Origin: an uncultured Lachnospiraceae bacterium
Lineage (GTDB): Bacteria; Bacillota; Clostridia; Lachnospirales; Lachnospiraceae
Direction of reading: 5' to 3'
Assembly (NCBI GenBank): GCA_910588825.1
Contig: CAJURF010000075.1
Coordinates: 1 to 17,537, forward strand
Length of the DNA: 17,537 nucleotides
Below are positions 7,602 through 14,756 of the stretch, in pieces (position 1 is the stretch's first letter; every line of letters begins with the position of its first letter). Below the pieces are notes generated by a model, which made no database searches, had not been told where the DNA came from, and saw nothing but the letters and a program-made list of their open reading frames with translations. Position numbers and translations under genes: made by a program.

Positions 7602-7763
7602 ACTAATTTGTTATATATGGAGGGAACATATTGCGTTGTACTTTGAATAAGCCGTTTTAGCATCGATTTTCAATAGAATGGTGGAACGAATCTAGTTGAC
7701 AGAATTCTTAAAATCTTTTAGTAACTTTTATGATTTTATTACCATTTTACAACTGGTGATGGT

Positions 7764-7859
7764 ATGAAATATCTTTGGACGGAAGATACCGGAGCCCAGA
7801 AAATTACAGAACTTTTCATGGATATAGCAACGCAGAATATCGTACATGTTATGAAATAA
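7764..7859 (+). pseudogene. Short relic reading frame of unknown origin
   Basis: An ATG at 7764 opens 31 codons reading MKYLWTEDTGAQKITELF and onwards to VHVMK, and the same frame is open upstream to 7734 (FYYHFTTGDG). The composition looks protein-like, but there is no ribosome site and no family I recognise. It ends 10 bases before the response regulator start. It may be the C-terminal scrap of a lost gene or chance. Confidence 0.2.
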
Positions 7860-7869
7860 GGAATCCCCC

Positions 7870-8535
7870 ATGCAGAAAATCATGATCATCGAAGATGACC
7901 CCTCAATCCGAAATGAATTATCACTTTTACTGGAAAACGAAGGTTACCAGGCAGTCCCCATCACTGATTTCACCCAGATTATGGAACAGGTACAAAAAAG
8001 CGCTCCCCAGCTCATCCTGCTGGACTTGGGACTGCCCGGCCAGGACGGCTGGTCATTATGCGCTGATATCCGAAGGACGGCTGACATTCCCATCATCTTC
8101 GTTACCAGCCGGGATTCTTCCATGGATGAGCTGCGGGCGTTAAGTCTGGGCGGGGATGATTACATCACAAAACCCTATAACATACCTGTCCTTCTGGCAA
8201 GAGTAAAAGCGGTCCTTCGACGCAGCAAAACTCTGGCTGAGCCGGCTGCGCTGGAAGTCCATGGGCTCCGGCTGGAACTGGCCAGGGGCGTCATGTCATA
8301 CGGCGGGCAGTCCGCTGACCTGACTAGGAATGAACTGAAGATTCTGGCGCATCTCATGGCCCATCCCGGGGAAATCGTCTCCCGTGCCGACTTGATTGAA
8401 GTCTTATGGGACTGTGAAATCTACATTGACGACAACAGCCTCAGTGTGAACATCACCCGCCTGCGGGGGAAACTGAACACTCTGGGGCTGCCTGGATTCA
8501 TCAAAACCCGGAGAGGAATGGGGTATCAGCTATGA
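7870..8535 (+). CDS. OmpR-family response regulator, BceR type
   Basis: The 221-residue protein has a receiver domain with acidic pocket Asp9/Asp10, phosphoacceptor Asp52 in LILLDLGLPGQDGW, the switch Thr79 in FVTSRDS and Lys101 in YITKPYN. A winged-helix OmpR/PhoB domain fills about residues 125-221 (LTRNELKILAHLMAHPGEIV, NITRLRGKLN, KTRRGMGYQL). It overlaps the sensor kinase gene by four bases (ATGA), so the two are co-translated. In this family the phosphorylated regulator activates transcription of the linked bceAB transporter. A weak ribosome site (AAGGAA, 7858-7863) precedes the ATG. Confidence 0.9.
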   Translation: MQKIMIIEDDPSIRNELSLLLENEGYQAVPITDFTQIMEQVQKSAPQLILLDLGLPGQDGWSLCADIRRTADIPIIFVTSRDSSMDELRALSLGGDDYITKPYNIPVLLARVKAVLRRSKTLAEPAALEVHGLRLELARGVMSYGGQSADLTRNELKILAHLMAHPGEIVSRADLIEVLWDCEIYIDDNSLSVNITRLRGKLNTLGLPGFIKTRRGMGYQL

Positions 8536-9530
8536 CGTTTCGCGAATTTCTGTCTGAGCGCATAAACCGAATGATCATTCAGATTGTTTTTGCAGCTGCT
8601 GCCTCTGCTTTTCTGCTGTCCACCGGCACCCAGCCCGGAATCCTCCTGCTCCTTCTCATCTTCTGCCTGCTCATCACCACAACCATATATCTGTCTGATT
8701 TTTTCAGACAGCGTGCCCGTCTGCGGGAACTGGGCGCTATCTTAAATGGACTGGATCAGAAGTACCTGTTCACCGAATGCGTGCCCCCTCCTGACTGCCT
8801 GTATGAGGGAAAACTCTTTGAACTGATGCGCCGCTGCGGCCGGGACATGATCGGCACTGTCTCCGATGCACAGGCAAGTCAGAAAGAGTATCGGGAATAC
8901 ATAGAAAGCTGGGTCCACGAAATCAAAGCTCCCATCACTGCCGCCCAGCTCATATGCCGGAATGTGGACGGGGAAGCCCGGCGGAAACTCACCCATGAGC
9001 TGGCCCAAATCCAGGCCCACGTACAGCGGGCCCTGTTTTACGCTCGGGCAGAAAGCCCGGAGAAGGATTTCATTGTCCGCAGGGCCGCTCTGTCAGAGAT
9101 CGTCTCCCGCTCCATCCAAAACCACCGTGCCCTGCTGATTCAAAGCGGCATGCGCATTGAGACAGACCATTTGGAGCAGACTGTCTATACAGATGACAAA
9201 TGGGCGTGTTTTATCATTGGCCAGCTTCTGCAGAATGCGGCCCGCTACCGTAAAGAAGACCCTGTTGTCACTATACGTGCACATACTGGCAGACAGCACG
9301 TGTATCTCACCGTCAGCGACAACGGAATCGGCATCCCGGCCCACGAACTGCCCCGTGTTTTTGACCGGGGATACACAGGGAGCAACGGCCGGGCCAGAGG
9401 CGGCTCCACTGGGATGGGACTGTATCTCTGCCGGAGACTGGCAGAAGTTCTGGAGATTGGTATTGAAATTGAATCCACCCAGCAGCAGGGCACCAGTGTG
9501 TCTCTCACATTCCCGGCTTCTGCTCAATAA
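8532..9530 (+). CDS. Intramembrane-sensing histidine kinase, BceS type
   Basis: The 332-residue kinase has two close transmembrane segments (about 14-30 and 36-55) joined by only a few outside residues (STGTQPG), the hallmark of intramembrane-sensing kinases that cannot bind a ligand alone. The dimerisation domain carries SWVHEIKAPITA with phosphoacceptor His129; the ATP-binding domain shows the N-box QLLQNAARYRKED, DNGIGIP and STGMGLYLC. In BceS-type systems the kinase reads the activity of the partner ABC transporter (flux sensing) and phosphorylates BceR. Both partners are present here. The TAA at 9528-9530 is followed by the promoter and leader of the transporter genes, so the transporter can be induced separately. 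Confidence 0.9.
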   Translation: MTFREFLSERINRMIIQIVFAAAASAFLLSTGTQPGILLLLLIFCLLITTTIYLSDFFRQRARLRELGAILNGLDQKYLFTECVPPPDCLYEGKLFELMRRCGRDMIGTVSDAQASQKEYREYIESWVHEIKAPITAAQLICRNVDGEARRKLTHELAQIQAHVQRALFYARAESPEKDFIVRRAALSEIVSRSIQNHRALLIQSGMRIETDHLEQTVYTDDKWACFIIGQLLQNAARYRKEDPVVTIRAHTGRQHVYLTVSDNGIGIPAHELPRVFDRGYTGSNGRARGGSTGMGLYLCRRLAEVLEIGIEIESTQQQGTSVSLTFPASAQ

Positions 9531-9545
9531 AATGCCGCAGATTCT

Positions 9546-9575
9546 TTCAAAACTGTAAGATAACTTCATTATAAT
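9546..9575 (+). promoter_or_regulatory. Candidate promoter of bceAB
   Basis: A consensus TATAAT at 9570-9575 has a partial -35 (TTCAAA, 9546-9551) at 18 bases. A poor -35 fits a promoter that needs an activator such as the BceR-type regulator. Transcription would begin near 9582, giving a leader of about 143 bases before the bceA start. I could not pin down a BceR box. Confidence 0.45.
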
Positions 9576-9585
9576 TCACTACCAA

Positions 9586-9719
9586 AAGCCTCCTGACTGC
9601 GGTATCCTATGTTCATATAAAAAACTGTCAGTTAATAGCCGGCATAGCCCCTCAGGAGCTGCCACAAGTTATTTGATGACAGTTCCCAATGGACAAAGAG
9701 ATATCATGAAGGGAGGCTT
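9586..9719 (+). promoter_or_regulatory. bceAB leader with competing base pairings around the ribosome site
   Basis: Three pairings are visible. P1 is CTCCTGA (9590-9596) with TCAGGAG (9652-9658). P2 is AACTGTCA (9623-9630) with TGACAGTT (9677-9684). P3 is AAGCCTCC (9586-9593) with GGAGGCTT (9712-9719), which contains the bceA ribosome site. P1 and P3 share the left strand, so they exclude each other; P2 fits inside P3 but interleaves with P1. The layout could switch bceA translation. Short complementary stretches arise by chance, so this is a hypothesis. Confidence 0.3.
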
Positions 9720-9724
9720 CTATC

Positions 9725-10483
9725 ATGCTGCAAGTACAAAATATCGAAAAATATTACGGCAGTCAAAACAATGTGACTAAGGCTCTGGACCGGGTCAGCT
9801 TTGACATGGCAGACGGGGAATTTATAGCCATCATGGGCGCATCCGGCAGCGGAAAGACCACACTGCTCAACTGCATTTCCACCATCGACACCGTCAGCGC
9901 CGGAACCATCCTGCTGGATCAAATGGACATTTCCGATCTGCCCCCAGGGGAACTGGCACGGTTCCGGCGGGAGAAATTAGGGTTTGTATTCCAGGATTTC
10001 AACCTGTTGGACACTCTGACCATCGAAGAAAATATCGGGCTTGCCCTTTCCCTGAATCATTTTCCGCCCCGCAAAGTCCAGCAGCGGGTACAGCAGACAG
10101 CCGACGCCCTGGGAATCACAGATATACTGGACAAATTCCCCTATCAAGTATCCGGCGGACAAAAACAAAGGGCCGCCTGCGCCCGAGCCATAATAGCAGG
10201 CCAATCCCTCATCCTGGCCGATGAGCCCACCGGGGCCCTGGATTCCAAGTCGGCCAAAAACCTGCTGGAAATCCTGACTCACATGAATCAGAATATGGCT
10301 GCTTCCATCCTCATGGTCACCCATGACCCATACAGCGCCAGCTACGCTTCCCGGATTCTTTTTCTGAAAGACGGACGCATTTTCAACGAACTGCTCCGGG
10401 GAGGGAGAACCCGGTCAGTCTTCTACCACGAGATTCTGGATGTACTGGCCCTGATGGGAGGTGATGTCAGTGACGTTATCTAA
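9725..10483 (+). CDS. Peptide-antibiotic ABC transporter ATPase, BceA type
   Basis: The 252-residue ATPase has Walker A GASGSGKTT (about 38-46), Q-loop FVFQDFNLLDTLTIEENI, signature VSGGQKQRAA and Walker B LILADEPTGALDSKSA, with an H-loop in MVTHDPYSASYASR. The LADEPTGALDS wording and the DFNLLDTLT Q-loop region are typical of the MacB/LolD/BceA group, not of sugar ATPases. The start is fixed by GGGAGG at 9711-9716. It overlaps the permease gene by 14 bases. With that permease it would form the BceAB complex that frees cell-wall lipid targets from peptide antibiotics and signals to the kinase. Confidence 0.9.
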   Translation: MLQVQNIEKYYGSQNNVTKALDRVSFDMADGEFIAIMGASGSGKTTLLNCISTIDTVSAGTILLDQMDISDLPPGELARFRREKLGFVFQDFNLLDTLTIEENIGLALSLNHFPPRKVQQRVQQTADALGITDILDKFPYQVSGGQKQRAACARAIIAGQSLILADEPTGALDSKSAKNLLEILTHMNQNMAASILMVTHDPYSASYASRILFLKDGRIFNELLRGGRTRSVFYHEILDVLALMGGDVSDVI

Positions 10484-12413
10484 GCTTTCCCTGCGGAACG
10501 CCAGACGCCAGGCAAGGGATTATCTGGTGTATTTTGTCACTACAGTACTGTCCGCAGCCCTGCTCTATGCCTTCAACGGGCTGGTGTTCTCCGGGGAACT
10601 TCAAGAACTGTCCCACAGTCTGAAATCCCTGCCCCTGGTGGTGACCCTGGCCAGCATCGCCGCTGTATGCATCATGGGCTGGCTGGTATCTTACACCACC
10701 AGTTTTATGCTTTCCCGCCGCAGCCGGGAACTGGGAACCTACATCCTCATGGGGTTGGAAAACCGCCAGGCTGCCAGGCTGTTTTTCCTGGAAAATCTGG
10801 CCGTGGGCGCTGTGGCCCTGGCACTGGGAATCCTCCTGGGAAATCTGATTTACCAGATTTTACGGGCACTGATACTGGCACTTTTTCACACCCGGTATAC
10901 ATTTGGATTCGCGTTTTCCCTGAGAGCAATTGGACTGACACTGGTTTATTTTTCACTGATCTACCTGTCTGCCCAATTTCGGAACCACAAGCGCATCCGT
11001 TCCATGAAAATTTATGACCTGATTTATTTCGAACGCAGAAATGAAGAAGCGGTGATTAAAAAGAGCAGCACCCGGAGGAAACTTTTCCCGGCATCCATTG
11101 GGCTGGGTACAGCCGGGACACTGCTGCTTCTACTGCGCAATCTTCCATCCGGCATCTGCGGCGCAGGATGCATTATACTGTCCCTCTACGGATTTTTTAT
11201 CAGTTTTTCCTCCGGCGTCCCTGCCTGGTTCCAAAAACACCCCTGGCAAAAATACCAGGGACAGACGCTGCTCATATTCCGCACACTGTCCGCAAAGCTG
11301 GCTGCCATGGGCGTTGTCATGGCCACAACAGCCCTGCTGTTTACCGCAGTGTTAATTTCTCAGGGGACCGGACTGACCTTCTCCGCCATGTTTCAAAAAC
11401 GGGCCCAGCAGACCACCTGCTTTGATTTGTTCATCGGAAGTTCGGAGGAAAATCAGAATTTAGACGATTATCTGGATTATATCAGCACCGGCATCCCCAC
11501 GAAAAACGCCCTCCAATACCAGCTTTACCTGGGAGAAACCCGCCAGATAACCGATTATGTAACCCAAAGCATCCGGACAAATGATGAATACTACGGTTAC
11601 TATGAGCGGGATCTGTTGATGAAATTCAGCGATTACACCGCCCTGCGTTCCATGCTGGGATATGAAAAGGTTACCCTGGAGAATGGACAATATCTGGTTC
11701 ACTGTATGCCTTTCCTGAAGGATACTATGACAGACTATGACCATCCCGTTTCCCTAAACGGCAGTGTCCTGAAGCCAGGCCCAGTCTATACGGAATCCTT
11801 TACACAGTATACATGGCAGGCCAATGGACACGGCTTTCTCATCATCGTGCCGGATGAGGCCGCCGAATCCTGCACAGCCAGCCACAGAGCTTATGCCGCC
11901 ATGACGAAAGAGCCTGTCAGTGAATCCCAGTTCCAGGCATTGACCGCCATACAGGAAAGCCGGACGGATTTTGATTCTATCTTCGCCAAATCCCAGGCGG
12001 AAAATGAATGGGCCGCCGCAACAGCCATGTTCGTATTCCCCCTTTATTATCTGGCGCTGATACTTACCATGACCGCTGCCGCCATCCTCACCATCCAGCA
12101 GCTCAGCGAAACCGGCCGCTATCAGCGCCAGTTTCTTCTGCTTCAAAAGCTGGGTATGGAACGCCGGGAAATGGAGCGGGTGCTCCGACGGCAGCTTGCC
12201 ATCTATTATCTCATGCCCGCCGTGCCGCCCCTCTTGATTGGCATCCCATTCATACTGAGCCTGGGCGGTGCGGTGGAACCGGGTATTCTGGTAGGCGCCA
12301 GCCACCCTCTGATCATAGCCGGAACCACTGTGGGGTTGTTTTTTACCATTTATTTTATATATATCCTGATCGCATATACCAGTTTGAAGCGGAATGTACT
12401 TGCATTGCATTAG
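10470..12413 (+). CDS. Peptide-antibiotic ABC transporter permease, BceB type (FtsX-like)
   Basis: From the GTG at 10470 the protein is 647 residues and begins VTLSKLSLRNARRQARDYLV, a usual BceB opening. FtsX-like blocks with several spans lie at both ends (RRSRELGTYILMGLENRQAA after TM2; YQRQFLLLQKLGMERREMER near the C-terminus), about ten spans in all. A large outside domain sits at roughly residues 300-515, the part thought to meet the peptide-bound target and to dictate specificity. GTG 10470 is preferred because a near-perfect ribosome site, GGAGGTGA (10457-10464), ends five bases before it; an in-frame ATG at 10464 lies within that site and GTG 10461 is too close. Which antibiotic it handles cannot be told. 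Confidence 0.88.
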   Translation: MTLSKLSLRNARRQARDYLVYFVTTVLSAALLYAFNGLVFSGELQELSHSLKSLPLVVTLASIAAVCIMGWLVSYTTSFMLSRRSRELGTYILMGLENRQAARLFFLENLAVGAVALALGILLGNLIYQILRALILALFHTRYTFGFAFSLRAIGLTLVYFSLIYLSAQFRNHKRIRSMKIYDLIYFERRNEEAVIKKSSTRRKLFPASIGLGTAGTLLLLLRNLPSGICGAGCIILSLYGFFISFSSGVPAWFQKHPWQKYQGQTLLIFRTLSAKLAAMGVVMATTALLFTAVLISQGTGLTFSAMFQKRAQQTTCFDLFIGSSEENQNLDDYLDYISTGIPTKNALQYQLYLGETRQITDYVTQSIRTNDEYYGYYERDLLMKFSDYTALRSMLGYEKVTLENGQYLVHCMPFLKDTMTDYDHPVSLNGSVLKPGPVYTESFTQYTWQANGHGFLIIVPDEAAESCTASHRAYAAMTKEPVSESQFQALTAIQESRTDFDSIFAKSQAENEWAAATAMFVFPLYYLALILTMTAAAILTIQQLSETGRYQRQFLLLQKLGMERREMERVLRRQLAIYYLMPAVPPLLIGIPFILSLGGAVEPGILVGASHPLIIAGTTVGLFFTIYFIYILIAYTSLKRNVLALH

Positions 12414-12494
12414 ATATTACATCGAATGGTGGTACAGATTAATCAAAAAGAGATGAGTGTTTTATATGGCCAATAAAGGGAATATGACTCTAGA

Positions 12495-12524
12495 GCGTCC
12501 TTCCGCCTGAAGGCGGGAGGACGC
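12495..12524. terminator. Strong hairpin between convergent bceB and TSUP genes
   Basis: GCGTCCTTCCGCC (12495-12507) pairs with GGCGGGAGGACGC (12512-12524) across a TGAA loop, 13 pairs with one T-G wobble. On the plus strand ATCAATTATATTTT follows, a loose T-rich tail. On the minus strand the hairpin begins five bases after the TSUP stop codon, but lacks a T run. It most likely ends bceAB transcripts and may also stop the opposite gene. Confidence 0.75.
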
Positions 12525-12529
12525 ATCAA

Positions 12530-13282
12530 TTATATTTTAAAAACCACAGCTTTTACCAAAGTACTCAATCCGGCACAGATAAACACAATGGTAATGATCC
12601 TGCGGACTGCCGCTTCACTTAGCTTACTGTCCACCCGGCTTCCCAAAAACATGCCGCAGATAACGCCTGCCGCAGAAATCACTGCCAGTTTCAAAATATC
12701 CACTGTATAGAATCCGGTAAAAATGTATATCAGCAGACGGATGGTATTCTCAATAAAAAAGATAAAGCACATCTGGCCCCGGAACTGATTCCTGTTCACA
12801 TACCCGGTGCGCTCAATGTACGCCACAAAGAACAGATTAATCCCATACAATCCGGCGGTGAATCCTGACGCCATAGATACCAGCGCCATCACAATCCCGT
12901 TTCCTGACGATTTGGCAGATTCTTTTCTTGTGATCATCTCCACCCCGCAGATTACAACCACCAGGCCCAGAAGGGCTTTTATTTTCCATGAAGCTGCATA
13001 TTTTAGACACAGCAGCCCCGGCACCATACCGATGAGAATACACACAATCATGGGTATGGTAGATTTGACAGAAAACTCTTTTCTATTTTTAAAAGATATG
13101 TACAGATTCAGCGGCCAGTTCATCAGCAGATTCATTGGGGTGATCTGATTGTTCTGCAGGGCAGTCAGGGACAGCATGGGATTGGAGATCAACGGGTCCC
13201 CAAACCCCGCTAAGCCTTTCACAAAATACGAGCAAAATTGTATTGCAAATACAAATAGTACAAATCCAACTGTAATTTCCAC
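12530..13282 (-). CDS. TSUP-family (TauE/SafE) membrane permease
   Basis: The 250-residue protein is almost wholly membrane-embedded, with about eight spans and two halves. The first half has SYFVKGLAGFGDPLISNPML, the second MASGFTAGLYGINLFFVAYI, matching the paired G-x-G-G/T-like repeats of TSUP permeases. Members export or import small organosulfur or carboxylate anions such as sulfite or sulfoacetate; the substrate here is unknown. I place the start at GTG 13282 because AAAGGAGA (reverse of 13289-13296) is six bases upstream, whereas ATG 13300 would have that site inside its codons. A TATACT (reverse of 13312-13317) could be the -10 box, putting the transcript start near 13305. It has no operon partner and faces bceB. 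Confidence 0.82.
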   Translation of the reverse strand: MEITVGFVLFVFAIQFCSYFVKGLAGFGDPLISNPMLSLTALQNNQITPMNLLMNWPLNLYISFKNRKEFSVKSTIPMIVCILIGMVPGLLCLKYAASWKIKALLGLVVVICGVEMITRKESAKSSGNGIVMALVSMASGFTAGLYGINLFFVAYIERTGYVNRNQFRGQMCFIFFIENTIRLLIYIFTGFYTVDILKLAVISAAGVICGMFLGSRVDSKLSEAAVRRIITIVFICAGLSTLVKAVVFKI

Positions 13283-13399
13283 AGCTATTCTCCTTTGCAT
13301 TTTTATCTTTTAGTATAACGCTGCTTCTATGGCTGTGTCTTTTCTTTTCCTGCATAATCCTGACATTAGACTTTCGATATTCTGCTTTCCTCAATATTA

Positions 13400-13485
13400 G
13401 AGTGTGTCTGAAAGTTTAATCCCGCTATCTGACGCAGCTGCGAAAGTATGGAACAGTTACCATAAAACAAATTTCAGACACGCTC
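13400..13485. repeat. 86-bp inverted-repeat element, MITE-like
   Basis: GAGTGTGTCTGAAA (13400-13413) is mirrored by TTTCAGACACGCTC (13472-13485), 13 of 14 positions complementary, around a 58-base core without a gene. Terminal repeats that begin GAG(T/C)GTGTCTGAAA look like the ends of a DNA transposon, and the size fits a non-coding derivative. A third copy of the end, CGTGTCTGAAA, follows at 13493-13503. No clear target duplication was found. The origin is inferred. Confidence 0.5.
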
Positions 13486-13503
13486 CGAAAAACGTGTCTG
13501 AAA
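13472..13503 (-). terminator. Terminator of the YjfB-like gene
   Basis: TTTCAGACACG (13472-13482) and CGTGTCTGAAA (13493-13503) form a perfect 11-bp stem with a 10-base loop, 21 bases after the stop codon of the minus-strand gene at 13525. On that strand the stem is followed by TTTGTTTTATGG, a usable T tract. It seems to have been built from an end of the adjoining inverted-repeat element. Confidence 0.6.
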
Positions 13504-13524
13504 TCACTCCTTACAATGTCCGTT

Positions 13525-13713
13525 TTATGCATACGTGTCAATCATATGCTCCACCGGGGGCTGCATAGCCGCGTCAATACCATCCATCATCACGTTTATG
13601 CTTGCCTCCTGGTCTTCCATTGCCCTTTTCAGCATGGAGATGGATACATCCTGCTGCAGTTTGGCAGCGCTCATATCCATGCTGGCAGCAGCAATCGACA
13701 TGGTTAAATCCAT
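13525..13713 (-). CDS. YjfB-family small putative motility protein
   Basis: This 62-residue protein begins MDLTMSIAAASMDMSAAKLQ and continues with DVSISMLKRAMEDQEASI. The pattern of an N-terminal MDI/MDL, a short Ala/Ser-rich helix, LQQxVSxxxLKxAM and a second helix matches the YjfB family, named from Bacillus subtilis and often found in motile Bacillota. No signal peptide or membrane span is present; it should be cytoplasmic and helical. The biochemical role is unknown. The start is supported by AGGAGGG (reverse of 13720-13726). It lies 65 bases downstream of the NYN-LOTUS gene on the same strand with no clear terminator between, so the two are probably cotranscribed. No flagellar gene or sigma-D type promoter is in the window. 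Confidence 0.72.
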   Translation of the reverse strand: MDLTMSIAAASMDMSAAKLQQDVSISMLKRAMEDQEASINVMMDGIDAAMQPPVEHMIDTYA

Positions 13714-13759
13714 AAGTTACCCTCCTATTTTGTAAAATCCTTGCAGCTACTCAGCAGGG

Positions 13760-13785
13760 CTGTGAAAATGCGGAACCGTTACGAT
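13760..13785. repeat. Second copy of a 26-base motif shared with the inverted-repeat element
   Basis: Bases 13760-13785 match 13438-13463, inside the core of the 86-bp element, at 20 of 26 positions, with shared blocks CTG-GAAA, GGAAC and GTTAC. The copy spans the stop codon of the NYN-LOTUS gene. It may be a trace of an older insertion of the same kind of element, or a small dispersed repeat. Confidence 0.35.
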
Positions 13786-14756
13786 TTCCTGGCCATCTTC
13801 TGGCGCTGGTCCGTCTCATAGACCTCCACGCCGTCCAGACTCTGCACAAATTTTGAGAACTGGGAATACCCGTACTGCTTCACCCGGAAATTCTTGAAGC
13901 GGCTGTGAAGCTCGTTGCTTAGCTGGTTGATGCCGATTCCTTTCTTTCCATGTTTCCCCACTTCTGCCTTAATATATTTTACAATCTCTCCTTTTGTTTT
14001 ATCGTCACTTTTTACTGATAAGATAATAGAATTCTCCACTCTTTTCAGATCAAACACACCCGAATCCTGAATGAAACGGGACAGAGAGCTGTAGCCGAAA
14101 TTGCGCACGTCAAAGTCAGGATATTTATTCAGCAGACGGTTTCCAATCTCTCCCAGGCTGGAGGTCTTTCCTTTGTCCTCATTATCGGAAATCATTCCTA
14201 TGATGGTGCTGATAATCTTGCGGTTTTTCTCCGGCCCGCTGTCATAGGTATCTTCCAGCGTCTCTTTATCCGATGCCTTTACCCTGCCGGACTCATCTGT
14301 CATCTCCTCGCCCTTTTCTTCCTCCTCCAGCAGTACCTCCAAATTAGTAAAAATTGTGCAGGAACTCCTGAAAGACAGCGGCGTCTTCTCCTCGCCCATG
14401 CCGATCACCGTCATTCCGGATTCCCTCAGCCTGCTGGCAAGACGGGTAAAGTCACTGTCGCTGGATACCAGACAGAAACCATCCACCTGGCTGCTGTATA
14501 AAATATCCCTGGCATCAATGATCATAGCTGAATCCGTGGCATTTTTCCCTGTGGTATTGGCGAACTGCTGAATGGGCACAATGGAATGCTCCAGCAGCTT
14601 TCCTTTCCACCGGGAAGCTTTTGTATCTGTCCAATCACCGTATATTCTTTTGTATGTGGTGGTTCCGTACTTGCTGAGCTCACCGAGAATCACCGAAATA
14701 TACTTCGATGAAATGTTCTCTGAATCGATTAACAGCGCAAATCTTTTATCTGCCAT
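13779..14756 (-). CDS. NYN-domain nuclease-like protein with two LOTUS/OST-HTH domains
   Basis: The 325-residue protein has three parts. Residues 1-140 form a NYN/PIN-like (LabA-type) domain with ALLIDSENIS (Asp11), NATDSAMIIDARDIL (Asp75) and LVSSDSDFTRLASRL (Asp100, Asp102), the acidic set expected for a metal-dependent ribonuclease. An acidic linker follows (about 142-178). Residues 182-248 and 255-317 are two related winged-helix domains of the LOTUS/OST-HTH type: VRNFGYSSLSRFIQ in the first aligns with VKQYGYSQFSKFVQ in the second. LOTUS domains bind RNA, notably G-rich or structured RNA, so the protein is inferred to recognise and perhaps cut RNA. Target and activity are untested. The start is backed by GGGGAGAA; a promoter is seen at 14896-14924. 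Confidence 0.88.
   Translation of the reverse strand: MADKRFALLIDSENISSKYISVILGELSKYGTTTYKRIYGDWTDTKASRWKGKLLEHSIVPIQQFANTTGKNATDSAMIIDARDILYSSQVDGFCLVSSDSDFTRLASRLRESGMTVIGMGEEKTPLSFRSSCTIFTNLEVLLEEEEKGEEMTDESGRVKASDKETLEDTYDSGPEKNRKIISTIIGMISDNEDKGKTSSLGEIGNRLLNKYPDFDVRNFGYSSLSRFIQDSGVFDLKRVENSIILSVKSDDKTKGEIVKYIKAEVGKHGKKGIGINQLSNELHSRFKNFRVKQYGYSQFSKFVQSLDGVEVYETDQRQKMARKS

Larger units (their letters stand above)
7486..7869. other. Intergenic stretch between the sugar operon and the bce module
   Basis: These 384 bases are AT-rich and hold no full gene. They contain the hairpin at 7562-7601, a relic frame at 7764-7859, and a TTGACA at 7696-7701 whose best -10 at 17 bases (TAGTAA, 7719-7724) is poor. 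A promoter for the response regulator should lie here, but I cannot place it with confidence. Confidence 0.5.

Noticed and set aside
7696..7724. TTGACA-17-TAGTAA as promoter of the response regulator
   Set aside because: The -35 is perfect but the -10 matches only half of the consensus, so it was left as a remark.
11754..12410. Minus-strand 218-codon frame over the bceB 3' half
   Set aside because: Long but antisense to a clear FtsX-like region; no ribosome site and no recognisable domain.
13516..13735. Plus-strand 60-66 codon frames over the YjfB-like gene
   Set aside because: The minus frame has the ribosome site, the family pattern and a terminator; the plus frames have none of these.
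13714..13778. Terminator between the NYN-LOTUS and YjfB-like genes
   Set aside because: Only short weak pairings are seen and no stem followed by a T run on the minus strand.
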